Shown: in pieces, positions 26,154 to 35,946 of the stretch
Layout: each line of letters begins with the position of its first letter
How positions within the stretch are numbered: the stretch's first letter is position 1
DNA from: PSRJ01 sp963825305
GTDB lineage: Bacteria; Acidobacteriota; Terriglobia; Bryobacterales; Bryobacteraceae
Assembly: GCA_963825305.1 (NCBI GenBank)
Contig: CAWGTA010000007.1
Span: forward strand, 310,001-374,000
DNA length: 64,000 nt
Direction of reading: 5' to 3'
Notes under the pieces: generated by a model
The model's input: only the letters and a program-made list of their open reading frames with translations
Database searches by the model: none
Told to the model about the DNA's origin: nothing
Translations under genes and position numbers: made by a program

Positions 26154-26924
26154 ATGACCCGCGCCTCGAATTTCAGTTTCTCCGCCAGTTTGCCCGCCGC
26201 CTCTTTGGGATTGCCCTCGAAAAGCTGCGTGCGCTTGGTGCGCTCGGGAAGATACACGCGATCCACCGCGATGCTGGAAGCTTCGGTGGCGGCGCCCAGA
26301 CCGGCCAGCCGTCAGCCGTTTGATCTCCTTGGTCTTGGCCTTCTTGATTCCCATCAGCGTGGCATAGCGCAGCTTGCTGATGCCCGACTGGATGGTAAGC
26401 AGCGCGGGCAGCGGCATCTCGACGTGCTGGAACCACCCGTCTTCCAGCTCGCGCTTCACGCGAATGCGGCCGTCCTTTTTTTCCACCTGCATGATGAGGG
26501 TGGCATGCGGCAGGTGCATCAGCTCGGCCAGAATGACGCCGGTCTGTCCGTAGCCGAGATCGTCGGATTGCAGGCCGGTCAGAATGAGGTCGGGCGCCTC
26601 GGGTTGGAGCGCCGCGGCCAGCAATTTCGCGGTGGCCAGCGGGTCGAACCGGCTGAGATTCTCATCCTCTATATGGATGGCGCGGTCCGCGCCTTTGGCG
26701 AGGGCTTCGCGAATGGTCTGCGCGGCGCGCGCCGGGCCGGCGCAGATCACCACCACCTCGCCCGTGTGCTGCTCCTTAAGCTGCAGCCCCGCTTCCAGCG
26801 CGTAGGCGTCTGGTTCGTTGATCTCGTAGGTGAGATCGGCGTCCTCGATCCATTTCGCGGACGAGGCGATGCGCAATTGCGAGTCCCGTGCGGGCACTTG
26901 CTTAATTGCAATGATGATTTTCAT
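26150..26924 (-). CDS. etfB: Electron transfer flavoprotein beta subunit, with a +1 frameshift near its end
   Basis: ATG 26924 overlaps the fabF stop by 4 nt. Motifs V-K-Q-V-P, E-I-N-E-P-D-A-Y-A-L-E-A-G-L and G-L-Q-S-D-D-L-G-Y-G-Q-T-G mark the family, and K-K-A-K-T-K-E-I-K is the AMP/ETF recognition-loop region. After K-R-L-T-A the frame breaks (extra base near 26306). In the next frame the protein continues A-G-L-G-A-A-T-E and ends K-F-E-A-R-V-I at 26150. As written, the frame runs on into etfA and would give a fused, scrambled product. Probably a sequence error, since the tail is conserved. Confidence 0.88.
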
Positions 26925-28162
26925 TCTTGATATCGCTTAAAAATGAGGCAGCCATTGGTGCCGCCAAAACCGAAGCTGTTGGAGAGAGCGTAATCGATCT
27001 TCATGGGCCGCGCCCGGTTGGGCACATAGTCCAGGTCGCAAACCGGGTCGGGATTTTCGAGGTTCATGGTGGGCGGAGCGATCTGGTCGCGGAGGGCCAG
27101 CACCGTGATTCCGGCTTCCAGGCCGCCCGCGCCGCCCAGCAAGTGGCCGGTCATGGACTTGGTGGAGCTGATGGCCAGTTTCGAGGCATGCCCGCCGAAG
27201 GCACGCTTGAGCGCTTCGGTCTCGATGCGGTCGCCCACTTCCGTGGAGGTTCCGTGCGCGTTGACGTACTGCACCTGCTCGGGCTGGATGGCGGCATCGC
27301 GCAGGGCGTTGCGCATCACGCGGTAGGCGCCATCGCCATCATCCGGCGGCGCGGTGACATGGAAGGCGTCGGCGCTCATGCCATAGCCCACGAGTTCCGC
27401 AAGGATGCGCGCGTTGCGGCTGCGCGCCGACTGCAATTCTTCCAGGATCAGGATGCCGGCGCCTTCACCGACCACGAAACCATCGCGGTCGCGGTCCCAG
27501 GGACGGGATGCGCGCTCCGGTTCTTCGTTGCGCGTGGAGAGCGCGCGCATGGCGGCGAACCCGCCGATCCCCATGGGGGTGATGCAGGCTTCCGTGCCGC
27601 CGCAGATCATCACGTCGGCCTCTCCGCGCTGAATGATGCGGAAGGAATCGCCGATGGAATGCGCGCTGGTGGTGCAGGCGGTAGCCGTAGCCGAGTTGGG
27701 GCCTTTGGCGCCGCTGCGGATGGAAACCTGTCCCGAGGCCAGATTGATGATGGTCGCCGGAATGAAAAACGGCGAAATGCGGCGCGGTCCGTGCTCGAGC
27801 AGAGCCTTGTGCTCGCGTTCGATCACTTCGAATCCACCGATTCCGCTGCCGATGTAGACGCCCACCTGCTCGGCGTTTTCGGGCGTGACTTTGAAGCCGG
27901 AACTGCTCAGGGCGCAATCCGCCGCCGCGATGGCGAACTGGATAAAACGCCCCATCTTCTTGATCTCTTTTTTCTCGATGTAATGGGCCGGATCGAAACC
28001 CTTCACTTCTCCGGCGATGCGGCAAGAGAAAGCCGACGCGTCAAACTGGCTGATGCGGCCGATGCCGGATCTTCCCGACCGGATACCTTCCCACGTGGTC
28101 TCGGTTCCGATCCCCAGCGGCGTCAGCAAGCCCACACCAGTGATGACTACTCTTCGCGACAA
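26921..28162 (-). CDS. fabF: Beta-ketoacyl-ACP synthase II
   Basis: 413 residues, the usual length. Active-site Cys is in T-A-C-T-T-S-A-H (about 163), the two His in N-A-H-G-T-S-T and M-T-G-H-L-L-G-G-A-G-G, and the Lys in S-T-K-S-M-T. The C-terminal N-S-F-G-F-G-G-T-N is intact. It condenses malonyl-ACP with acyl-ACP in fatty-acid elongation. It lies 24 nt after acpP and is translationally coupled to etfB. Confidence 0.96.
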   Translation of the reverse strand: MSRRVVITGVGLLTPLGIGTETTWEGIRSGRSGIGRISQFDASAFSCRIAGEVKGFDPAHYIEKKEIKKMGRFIQFAIAAADCALSSSGFKVTPENAEQVGVYIGSGIGGFEVIEREHKALLEHGPRRISPFFIPATIINLASGQVSIRSGAKGPNSATATACTTSAHSIGDSFRIIQRGEADVMICGGTEACITPMGIGGFAAMRALSTRNEEPERASRPWDRDRDGFVVGEGAGILILEELQSARSRNARILAELVGYGMSADAFHVTAPPDDGDGAYRVMRNALRDAAIQPEQVQYVNAHGTSTEVGDRIETEALKRAFGGHASKLAISSTKSMTGHLLGGAGGLEAGITVLALRDQIAPPTMNLENPDPVCDLDYVPNRARPMKIDYALSNSFGFGGTNGCLIFKRYQE

Positions 28163-28186
28163 AACGTTCTCCTGGTGAGAAAGCGG

Positions 28187-28429
28187 CTAACTCTTCTTGG
28201 CAGTCTTGGATTCGATGTAATCGATGGCGTCTTTGACGGTGGCGATCTTTTCAGCGTCCTCGTCTGGAATTTCCAGCTCAAAGGCCTCTTCGAAGGCCAT
28301 GACCAGTTCCACGATGTCCAGCGAATCGGCGCCGAGATCATCGACAAATGACGCGTTGTTGTCGACCTGACTCTCGTCTACGCCCAACTGCTCGACGATG
28401 ATCTGCTTCACCTTCTGCTCAACTGCCAT
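28187..28429 (-). CDS. acpP: Acyl carrier protein
   Basis: 80 residues, acidic, with the phosphopantetheine serine in G-A-D-S-L-D-I-V-E-L (about residue 36). It carries growing acyl chains for FabF, encoded next. The start has a good ribosome site (AGGAGG just before ATG 28429). Confidence 0.97.
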   Translation of the reverse strand: MAVEQKVKQIIVEQLGVDESQVDNNASFVDDLGADSLDIVELVMAFEEAFELEIPDEDAEKIATVKDAIDYIESKTAKKS

Positions 28430-28573
28430 GACTCCTCCTCGAATTGTACAAACCCGTTGATTTTAGCTGGCTTCGCGATTCGTTCGCAAGTAACGGGAGG
28501 AATTCCGTACCTAAATCCCGGTCCGGCGCACGTCTTGCGGCCGGATATATTCATTCTGCCACGGAAATGGTGG

Positions 28574-28601
28574 GGCAGACGGTCGCCCCGCGCCGTCTGC
28601 C
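28574..28601. repeat. Palindrome in the acpP / secreted-protein divergent spacer
   Basis: GGCAGACGG (28574-28582) and CCGTCTGCC (28593-28601) form a perfect nine-base inverted repeat with a ten-base loop. A related G/C-rich stretch with CAGGCGGACC follows near 28650. The spacer 28430-28748 otherwise shows no gene. Confidence 0.55.
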
Positions 28602-28748
28602 AATTCGCCCGCCACAAAAGGCGATGGCCTGCGCCACCACGGCAGGCGGACCAGCGACAGATTCAGGGAACGAAATCCGTCGACGTATCGTATAGCTAAA
28701 CCAAGCCGGCTCGTCGACGCCGAAAGCCGGCCCTCACAGGAGGTTCGC

Positions 28749-29885
28749 ATGAGATTCCGCCTGCCCGCCAGCACGGCGTTGCTTGGTATCGCGACATTTA
28801 TTTCGTCCGGGGCTGCTTACGGCCAATGGCTCAAGTACCCCACGCCGGGCATCCCGCGGTTGCCCGATGGCAAGCCCAATCTCGCCGCGCCCGTTCCTAA
28901 GACGCCCGATAGTAAGCCGGACCTCTCGGGGATCTGGCAAACCACTGCCGGAAGCTACCCCCTCAACATCGCTTCGGATCTGAAGCCCGGCGACACCAAA
29001 CCGTGGGCGGATGCTTTGTATCACCAGCGCCTGGAGAACTTTGGCATTGAGAACCCCGCCGCATATCGGTGCCTGCCGGAGATCGGCCCCGCATTGAGCA
29101 TGGGTATGTTCAAAATTCTTCAGACCCCCAGTGCCATCGCCTTTCTCGTCGGCGGGCAGGCGCGGCAGGTTCTGACGGACGGCCGGGGTCTTCCCGAAGA
29201 CCCCAATCCAACCTGGCAGGGCTACTCTGTGGGGCATTGGGAGGGGGACACGCTGGTAGTCGAAAGCGCGGGCTTTAACGACAAAAGCTGGCTCGATTTC
29301 GGCGGCCACCCCCATACCGAAGCCCTGCATGTGACAGAGCGTTTCCAGCGCAAGGATTTCGGACACATGGAACTGAAGATTACGTTCGAGGATCCGAAAG
29401 CCTATAACAAGCCGTGGACGATCTCCATGAACTCGGATCTGATGCCGGATACCGAACTGCTCGAATATGTTTGCAATGAAAATGAGCGCGATGTGAAGCA
29501 TTTCCTGGTAACGGAGGAAGACCGGAAACGCACCCGTACGAATGTGCAGGTCGCCCCCGCATTGCTTGCCAAATACACGGGCATCTACCAGGTAGTGAAT
29601 ACCGAGGGGAAGCCGGTGGGGCGCGATGGCAAGGTACTTACGGGAGATGCCAAACCGTCCACCCTTGCGATCTCTATCGCCGACGATCACCTGATGATTA
29701 CGTTGCCGGGTGGTGGAGCGCAGTTTGCCTTAACTACGGAATCAGAAACCACGTTCGGGGTCTTCGGCGAAACATTCGAATTTGTGCGGGATGCACAAGG
29801 AGCCGTCACACAACTCGTGGAGCGAGGGTTGGGCGATATGAGGGCGGTCCGGCAAGGCGATTTACCGGGTGAACGTGGAAAATAG
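28749..29885 (+). CDS. Secreted protein, paralogue of the protein at 590-1423
   Basis: 378 residues with ATG 28749 after AGGAGG. Signal peptide about 1-25 (A-L-L-G-I-A-T-F-I-S-S-G-A-A-Y-G). The first 250 residues parallel the protein at 590-1423 (D-G-K-P-N-L, K-P-D-L-S-G-I-W, W-E-G-D-T-L-V-V-E-S-A-G-F-N-D-K-S-W-L-D, Y-V-C-N-E-N). It has an extra C-terminal beta-rich domain of about 110 residues, beginning L-L-A-K-Y-T-G-I-Y-Q-V. The family is common in this phylum; its function is not known to me. Confidence 0.8.
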   Translation: MRFRLPASTALLGIATFISSGAAYGQWLKYPTPGIPRLPDGKPNLAAPVPKTPDSKPDLSGIWQTTAGSYPLNIASDLKPGDTKPWADALYHQRLENFGIENPAAYRCLPEIGPALSMGMFKILQTPSAIAFLVGGQARQVLTDGRGLPEDPNPTWQGYSVGHWEGDTLVVESAGFNDKSWLDFGGHPHTEALHVTERFQRKDFGHMELKITFEDPKAYNKPWTISMNSDLMPDTELLEYVCNENERDVKHFLVTEEDRKRTRTNVQVAPALLAKYTGIYQVVNTEGKPVGRDGKVLTGDAKPSTLAISIADDHLMITLPGGGAQFALTTESETTFGVFGETFEFVRDAQGAVTQLVERGLGDMRAVRQGDLPGERGK

Positions 29886-29914
29886 AGACGGTTAGGTTCC
29901 ACCGCGATCCAAAT

Positions 29915-29972
29915 GTGGCGCGGACACTCATGCCGGCCGTGCCAAGACATCTTGGCACGTTGATTTTAGTAA
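29915..29972 (+). repeat. Dispersed hairpin repeat, copy 2
   Basis: Begins GTGGCGCGGACACTCATG like the copy at 17774. It then has a perfect hairpin GTGCCAAGA / TCTTGGCAC (29939-29958) followed by a T-rich stretch. The stem sequence differs from copy 1 but keeps pairing. Located just after the preceding gene. Confidence 0.75.
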
Positions 29973-30001
29973 CGAAATGGCCGGGACACCTTACTAGCAC
30001 C

Positions 30002-30027
30002 GGCGACAAAGATCGCCGGCGTTACGC
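30002..30027. repeat. Short palindromic repeat with GGCGTTACG tail, copy 1
   Basis: GGCGA, six-base loop, TCGCC, then GGCGTTACGCCCGG. A related sequence (GCCGACGA, loop, TCGTCGGC, then GTTACGGCCGG) lies at 47623-47661. In both cases the tail is inside or touching the 3' end of a reverse-strand gene. Confidence 0.5.
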
Positions 30028-31611
30028 CCGGAGCGCCACGCGCGCCAGCCGCTCCTCGCCATGGGGGTCATTGACCACCTGGCACTCGTTGTCCAGGACC
30101 ATCGTAGCGCGTTGGTCCGTCTTAAAGGTGGGCCAGTTGGGAAGTCCTTTGTGGTTGGGGTTCCCGCTGCGGGCGAAGGCGGCCCATGCGGTGCTCATCT
30201 TCTCCTGCAGCGGATAGCGGTCGGCGCCGGAGCCGGTCATGGATTTCGCCTCATCCACGTTTTCCAGAACGAAGGGGATCTCCAGGGTGTGGTACGCCTT
30301 CAGCTTTCCGTCGCGCACCGGCGATTTCCAGGTGAAGTAATACATATAGACCGGCGCCTTCTGCGCGGCTTTGCGCTCCGCCTCGGTGAGGACGCCCGCC
30401 GCGAAATTATCGGACGCCATAATCTGGGCGAGCTCGATGTTGCTGACGTTGGGCCGCCCTTTGCGGTAGGCCGCGACCAGCTTGTCCGCATCGGCATCGC
30501 TGATCCGGCTGTTCTGCTTCACGGCGGCGCGCAGGCCGGCATCGTCGATGGGATCGAACTTGGTAAACGGGAAGAAGTTGACTTCGTATTCCACCGATCC
30601 AATCAGCAACGGAACGTTGGCCGAGATGGCGGGGGCCGCGGGGTCGAACGGGTCGGCGGGCAGGGCATGGCCGTCCACCACCGGGGCCAGCCGCAGACCT
30701 TGCGTGCTCAACGTGGCCTGCACCAGGTCGTCCATCGGTACTTTCAGTAAGCCGGCGGCCTCCTTGATGTCCAGTTTCGCCATGAGGGTCTCGGCGGTCT
30801 TGGTGGCATCGGCGCGCGTCACGCCCTTGATGTTGGCGCCGCTTTGCACGATGGCGCGGTGGAATAAACCCTTGGCCGCGGGCATCGCCAGCAGCGTGCT
30901 CACCTTTCCGGCACCGCCCGACTGGCCGAAAATGGTGACGTTCCTGGGATCGCCGCCGAAGCTCGCGATGTTGTCCCGAACCCATTCGAGCGCGGCGACG
31001 ATGTCCAACATGCCGGCGTTCGAAGCATGCGCGAATCGCTCGCCGCCCAGGTCCGCGAGATAGAGGAAGCCGAACGAGTTGAGCCGATGGTTCAGCGTGA
31101 GGGTGACCACATCGTGCTTGCGCGCCATGTTGGCGCCATCGTACATGGTGTAGCTGCCCGAGCCGCTGGTGAACCCGCCTCCGTGCAGCCAGACCATCAC
31201 GGGACGCTTGCCGCTCAAACCGTTGGTCCAGACATTGAGGTGCAGGCAGTCTTCGCTGTGGCCTTGTTTGGGGATCGTCCCAGCTACCTCGGGGATTTCG
31301 GTATGCGGTCCCTGGGGCGCTTCCAGGCCCCAATCGGCGCTGTCCTTGACGCCGGTCCAGGGCTCCGGTTTGGCGGGAGGCATAAAGCGCCGGTCGCCGG
31401 CCGTCGAAGCGCCGTAGGAGATTCCGCGGAAGGCGTTGACCTTATCCTGGACGACGCCGCGGATCTTGCCGGCGGTGGTATTGACTACAGGACCGGGCGC
31501 CGCGCCCTTGATCTCCGCAGCGAAAGCGCGCTGCCACGTACCGCTCAACGCGGACACGCCGCCAAATGCTGCTCCACCGAGAAACCCTCTGCGATTGACC
31601 TTCTGGCTCAT
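30022..31611 (-). CDS. Type-B carboxylesterase, twin-arginine exported
   Basis: 529 residues from ATG 31611. The signal M-S-Q-K-V-N-R-R-G-F-L-G-G is twin-arginine type. The fold motifs are P-V-M-V-W-L-H-G-G-G-F (oxyanion hole) and the nucleophile elbow F-G-Q-S-G-G-A-G; G-E-S-A-G is usual, here Gln replaces Glu and Gly replaces Ala. The catalytic His is probably in A-Y-H-T-L-E-I-P-F-V, and the acidic residue lies in the S-V-E-Y-E-V region. W-A-A-F-A-R-S-G-N-P-N closes the domain. It hydrolyses esters of unknown type in the periplasm. Divergent from the TPR gene. Confidence 0.87.
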   Translation of the reverse strand: MSQKVNRRGFLGGAAFGGVSALSGTWQRAFAAEIKGAAPGPVVNTTAGKIRGVVQDKVNAFRGISYGASTAGDRRFMPPAKPEPWTGVKDSADWGLEAPQGPHTEIPEVAGTIPKQGHSEDCLHLNVWTNGLSGKRPVMVWLHGGGFTSGSGSYTMYDGANMARKHDVVTLTLNHRLNSFGFLYLADLGGERFAHASNAGMLDIVAALEWVRDNIASFGGDPRNVTIFGQSGGAGKVSTLLAMPAAKGLFHRAIVQSGANIKGVTRADATKTAETLMAKLDIKEAAGLLKVPMDDLVQATLSTQGLRLAPVVDGHALPADPFDPAAPAISANVPLLIGSVEYEVNFFPFTKFDPIDDAGLRAAVKQNSRISDADADKLVAAYRKGRPNVSNIELAQIMASDNFAAGVLTEAERKAAQKAPVYMYYFTWKSPVRDGKLKAYHTLEIPFVLENVDEAKSMTGSGADRYPLQEKMSTAWAAFARSGNPNHKGLPNWPTFKTDQRATMVLDNECQVVNDPHGEERLARVALRA

Positions 31612-31765
31612 ATACACCCTTTAAGTATGAAATCGTTTACTTACCGCACAGCCGGGCACTATTTTACACCTTTCGACAAAGTTGAATGTTCTAATTGGCC
31701 CCATCTAAGCTTTAAGCTAGCATGGACATGAACTTAGTCGGGTCCGCGTCCCCGGAGGATACCTG

Positions 31766-34066
31766 ATGCCGCTTAATCCCATCAAAGTGTGGTGCGCGGC
31801 CTGGACGCGCTCACCTTCTTCGCGAGCGCGTGCGGCACGAACCCTGCGGTCTATGTCGCAAAGGGAAAGAAAAACCTGGACGAAGGCAGATATGCCGATG
31901 CAGAAATCAACTTCAAGAAAGCGATTCAGAAGAGCCCCAATTTGGGCGATGCGTGGTTCGGCCTCGGATCGGCTCAATTCAGGGAGAGGCAGCTTAGCGA
32001 CGCTTATGTGAACTTGAGGAGGGCCACCGACCTACTGCCGGGACGGGAGGACGTAGCCGTTACATTGGCGGATGTATGCCTGGCGGGATATATGACCGAT
32101 ACGTCACGCCCGGAGGCTTTGTACAACGCAGTGAAGGACACATCCGAGCGACTTCTTAAGGGCGATACCAACTCCTACGACGGCTTACGCTTCAAGGGTT
32201 ACATCGCGATGTTGGACCGTCGCTTTCCCGACGCGGTCGATGCCTTGAGGAGGGCCGACGGCATCAAGCCCGGTCGAGTTGACGTAACGCAGGCATTAAT
32301 CGAAAGCCTGATTGGGAATGAACAGGGAGCTGAGGCGGAGATAATCGGCCAGGCACTTCTCAAGAAGGTTAAAGACAATGGCGCTGTATACGACCTCCTG
32401 TATGGTTATTACATAACAAGCAATCGACGCCCCCAAGCCGAAGAGTTGCTAAAGACCAAAGTCACTAATAATCCGGACGTGTTGGAATATCGTCTCCAGC
32501 TGGCGCGGCACTATCTCGACAGCAATAAGGACGACCAGATGATGAGCGTGCTGCAGCAAGTCACGGACGATCCAAAGCGGTTTCCAGACGGGCTACTGCA
32601 GGTTGGCAACTTCTATGCTTCCGCCAACCGGCGCGACGAAGCTCTGCTGATGTTTCAGAAGGGCGCTTCCGATAGTTCAGGGACGTCAAAAATAGCGTTC
32701 CAGCAGCGCACCGCGGAAATTCTCAGCCAAATGGGCAAACCCGATCAGGCGCTACCGATTTTGGAGAGCATCATTAAGACGGATCCGGCTAATATCCCTG
32801 CGCGCTCTGTGCGTGCGGCCATCAACCTCGGCAGCAACGATCCGGGAAGACTGGATGCCGCCTTCGCGGAATTTCAGGAGCTCTCCAGACTGGTTCCGAA
32901 TGATGCCGCCATACATTACAATTTGGGACGCGTTCATTTGGCCAAGGGAGACAATAGCGATGCCTTGGCCGAGTTTGCCAGAGCCATCAGGCTGGATAAT
33001 AGCCTTTTGACACCCCGCTTGCTGGCAGCCACGTTGTCGCTGCAACGGGAAGACTACACGTCGGCAGCGCGCTACGCTGACGAGGTCTTGGCGCGGGCGA
33101 GCGACAATGCCGAGGCCCGACTCTTGCGGTCGGCGAGCCTGACCGGTATGGGGAACTTCGAGCAGGCGTCTCGCGAAGTGGATCAACTCAACAAGCGGTT
33201 CCCTAACGCCTTGGAGCCGAAGCTACAAGCCGCTGCTCTGAAAGTCGCCCAAAAGCAGTACGTCGCAGGCCGAAGAGATATATAAGGGCCTATATGAGAC
33301 AACTCACGATCTGCGTCCGCTGGCGGGACTCGTGGATACCTACTTATTGAACAATCAGTATGATACGGCTATCGCATTTCTTAACCAGCAAAAGGGAAAA
33401 GGCGACTCCCCTCAAATCGATACGCTACTGGCCAATGCCGCTCTCCGTGCGCACAAATTTGATCTGGCTGTTCAGCAGTATTCCAAATTGGCAGACGCTC
33501 ACCCGCAGTCGTACCGGGAGCACCTTTCGCTGGGAGACGCCCTTCTCCAGGCGGGGAACATCCAAGAGGCGGTTACGCAGTTTCAAGTGGCCAAATCCCT
33601 AGCCCCCAAAGACCCTGAAACAAACGCCATGCTGGCACTGGCGCTCCACAACGCCGGCCGCTCCAACGAGGCCGCCCAGGCGTATCGCGATACGCTCTCG
33701 CTTCAATCCGGCAATCCATTGGTGATGAACAACCTGGCGTATCTCATGGCAGAAACCGGCGGGGATCTTAATGAGGCCCAAAGGTTGGCTCAGGATGCCG
33801 CTCACGAGCAGCCATCTAACATGGCAATGGCGGATACCTTGGGCTGGATTTACGTAAAGAAGAAACTTCCGGACAGCGCCATCCAGGTTCTCTCCAATGT
33901 TGTTCGGAAAGACCCCAAGAGTTCGATCCACCATTATCACCTGGCAGTCGCCTACAACGACAAAGGGGATAAGGCCGCAGCGAGGCAAGAACTGGAGGCC
34001 GCCTTAGCGAACCGGCCGCCAAGAGATGAAGAGCAGAGGATCCGAGATCTTCTCGCGAAGCTCTAA
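31766..34066 (+). CDS. PrsT-like TPR lipoprotein, frameshifted
   Basis: ATG 31766 follows GGAGG (31754-31758). The lipobox (F-F-A-S-A-C-G) is two bases out of frame with this ATG: an extra GT near 31787 would explain it, or GTG 31789 is the start. Then come about 20 TPR-type helical pairs (A-K-G-K-K-N-L-D-E-G-R-Y-A-D-A is the first), the kind seen in XrtA/PEP-CTERM system protein PrsT. The frame shifts by +1 near 33261 and continues A-E-E-I-Y-K-G-L-Y-E to a stop at 34066. Repaired length is about 765 residues. A PEP-CTERM protein follows, supporting a surface-polysaccharide/sorting context. Confidence 0.8.
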
Positions 34067-34285
34067 TATGTATGCCGCGATACCGATTTGAATGTATAAG
34101 TCGCATGACTGACTGGTCGATTTGTGTATTTTAGTCGCAATACCGGCTTGTTTATGTTAGGAGTTATACGAGCGAACAAGCGGCAGGTATTTTCCCCTAT
34201 TGCGAGTCGTTACGAGTCCACCGGATACTAGCGAAAGTTAACCAATCGCTTGAGTCCCGATACAGCTAGGAACGGAGACAAAGAA

Positions 34286-34910
34286 ATGACTCGGAAGGTT
34301 TCAGGAGTTTGTTTTGTGCTCACTTTGTCGGCGCTTGCGTTGCTGATGGCAACGCCGGCGCTGGCGGAAGCAATCACATATTCGACAACGGGTGGGTTTT
34401 CTGCCAATGGGGGCGCCAGTAACGCAACTTTTGGCGGCGGAGGGAACACCCTGACGTTGGTATTCAACGGCATCGCCAGTTCAACGGTAAATGCTCCTCC
34501 CGCTACGAATGCAAGTGCGGGATTCATTACGGCTTCCGTAGATGGGCACGGGCGGCACAGCGACGGGAGACTTCACACTGACTATCGACCAAACGGCACC
34601 GTCGGTCGGGAGCGGGGGTCTGTCCGGTCTTCTGTCCGGTAGTATTAAGAGCAATTCCAGCACCGGAACGCTGGATTTCAGTTCTACAAGCCTGATCCTT
34701 GGCAACGTCATGTACACCCTGCAGCAGCCGCCTGGTGGCTACGATATAGTGCCGCCGAGCACTAACAACGGAGTTACCACAATACAGATGAAAATCGATG
34801 TAACTGCGGTGCCTGAGCCGGCGTTCTTCGGTCTGACTGGCCTTGCTTTCGTCGGTCTCGCGGGAATCAGTTTCTTGCGGCGTTATCGTCAGTCGCGCTT
34901 GCGCGGATAA
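34286..34910 (+). CDS. PEP-CTERM surface protein, frameshifted
   Basis: ATG 34286 with GGAG upstream; signal peptide M-T-R-K-V-S-G-V-C-F-V-L to A-L-A-E-A. The frame breaks near 34540: dropping one A restores T-A-S-V then G-T-G-G-T-A-T-G-D-F-T-L. The C-terminus has V-P-E-P, a hydrophobic helix (F-F-G-L-T-G-L-A-F-V-G-L-A-G-I-S-F-L) and R-R-Y-R, the exosortase sorting signal. The repaired protein is about 207 residues, Gly/Ser/Thr-rich. It is presumably anchored or secreted after processing by an exosortase not encoded in this window. Confidence 0.83.
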
Positions 34911-35178
34911 CAGTCCAGTAGAGTTTCCTGCGCTGGCAAAGCAGCCGAGGTAACCTCCGATACAGCTACGATCTCGTGCTAGCGGGGAACTAGAGTCCCG
35001 GTTCGGATGGAAGCGCTTTATCGGCGCTGAAATCCAGTCGGGACTTTGTATTTTGTCCATGTGTCGAAGATTTCCCGCGGGTTTCGCGAGCAGCGCGCCG
35101 CCCACGGGGATATGCCACGCCGGGAGATTCGCTGTTCTACTGTGGCCGTTTCTTCCGTCGACCGTTAGATTTAGAGGA

Positions 35179-35778
35179 CTATTCTTTGTCGGCTCCGCCG
35201 GCAGCGCCGGGGCGGCAGGCTGCGCAGATGCCATGTCCGCTGCCGTTGACTTGAATGAACCCACACAGCGCGGTCATGCGCGTCAACTCGGCGGGGCTCA
35301 GCGTCGCCGGCAGGAATGGCGTGCGCTCCGGTGTGAAGACGCCGTTGCTTGCCTGGGCCAGGGTGGTGCCCCAGGCGATGAGGCCGCGGGCCAGCGAGGC
35401 AGAGTTCACCGAAGCAGCGTTACAGGAAGATGCCGAATTCGCCACCAGTTTGACGACCACGGAGGTTGGTATTCCCGGAGTGAGCGTATTGCCGATCAAA
35501 TCTTTTTTGACGGAAAGAAACGCCAGTCCGTTCGGGGTGACGGGACAGGTGCAGCACGAGATCAGTTCTTCGGCTGGATCGTAAGTGTAGACGTTGACGC
35601 AGATGTTGCCATTCTGGGTTGGCAACGCAACCGTCGAACTCGCCCCGGAGTTAGTCACGGTGACGAATGAATCGCCGGCGGCTAAGTTGGTTGCATAGTT
35701 GATCTGGAAAGGCAGGTCGCCCTGCGCGTAGGCGGCCGCCGATACAAGGAGAGCCGCGAAAACCGTGAGCATCCGCAT
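35179..35778 (-). CDS. Secreted cysteine-containing protein of an acidobacterial family
   Basis: 199 residues with a signal peptide (MRMLTVFAALLVSAAAYAQ). A beta-rich domain has G-D-S-F-V-T-V-T-N-S-G-A and I-C-V-N-V-Y-T-Y-D-P. Then come E-L-I-S-C-C-T-C-P-V-T-P-N-G-L, two more Cys and a final C-A-A-C near the C-terminus. The even set of cysteines suggests disulfides. Similar sequences are frequent in this phylum; role unknown. Confidence 0.72.
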   Translation of the reverse strand: MRMLTVFAALLVSAAAYAQGDLPFQINYATNLAAGDSFVTVTNSGASSTVALPTQNGNICVNVYTYDPAEELISCCTCPVTPNGLAFLSVKKDLIGNTLTPGIPTSVVVKLVANSASSCNAASVNSASLARGLIAWGTTLAQASNGVFTPERTPFLPATLSPAELTRMTALCGFIQVNGSGHGICAACRPGAAGGADKE

Positions 35779-35946
35779 CGATATCGTTATCCTCCCGGCA
35801 AAAGTAGCATTTCAGGCCCCTTGCTTCAATTATCCGGGCGGTGTAGCCGCCACGACTAGTTCCTTAGTTGGCGGCCGATCGCGCGACAGCCTCGGGGTTG
35901 CCGGAGCGCCCGCTAGTGCGCTATCCTGAAAACTCGAAACTACTGT

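Noticed and set aside
25179..26924. A natural EtfB-EtfA fusion protein
   Set aside because: The continuous frame results from a one-base shift near the etfB end; the proper etfB tail and stop exist in the next frame, and etfA has its own ATG.
26927..28351. A 474-codon + frame opposite fabF
   Set aside because: It is a shadow of fabF/acpP with His/Gly/Asp-rich nonsense composition.
34067..34285. Sigma-54 promoter expected before a PEP-CTERM gene
   Set aside because: No GG-N10-GC element of acceptable quality is present.
34911..35178. GCAAAGC and CTAGCGGGG words resembling a cyclic-di-GMP (GEMM) riboswitch
   Set aside because: The order of conserved blocks does not fit the motif, and no gene follows on that strand.
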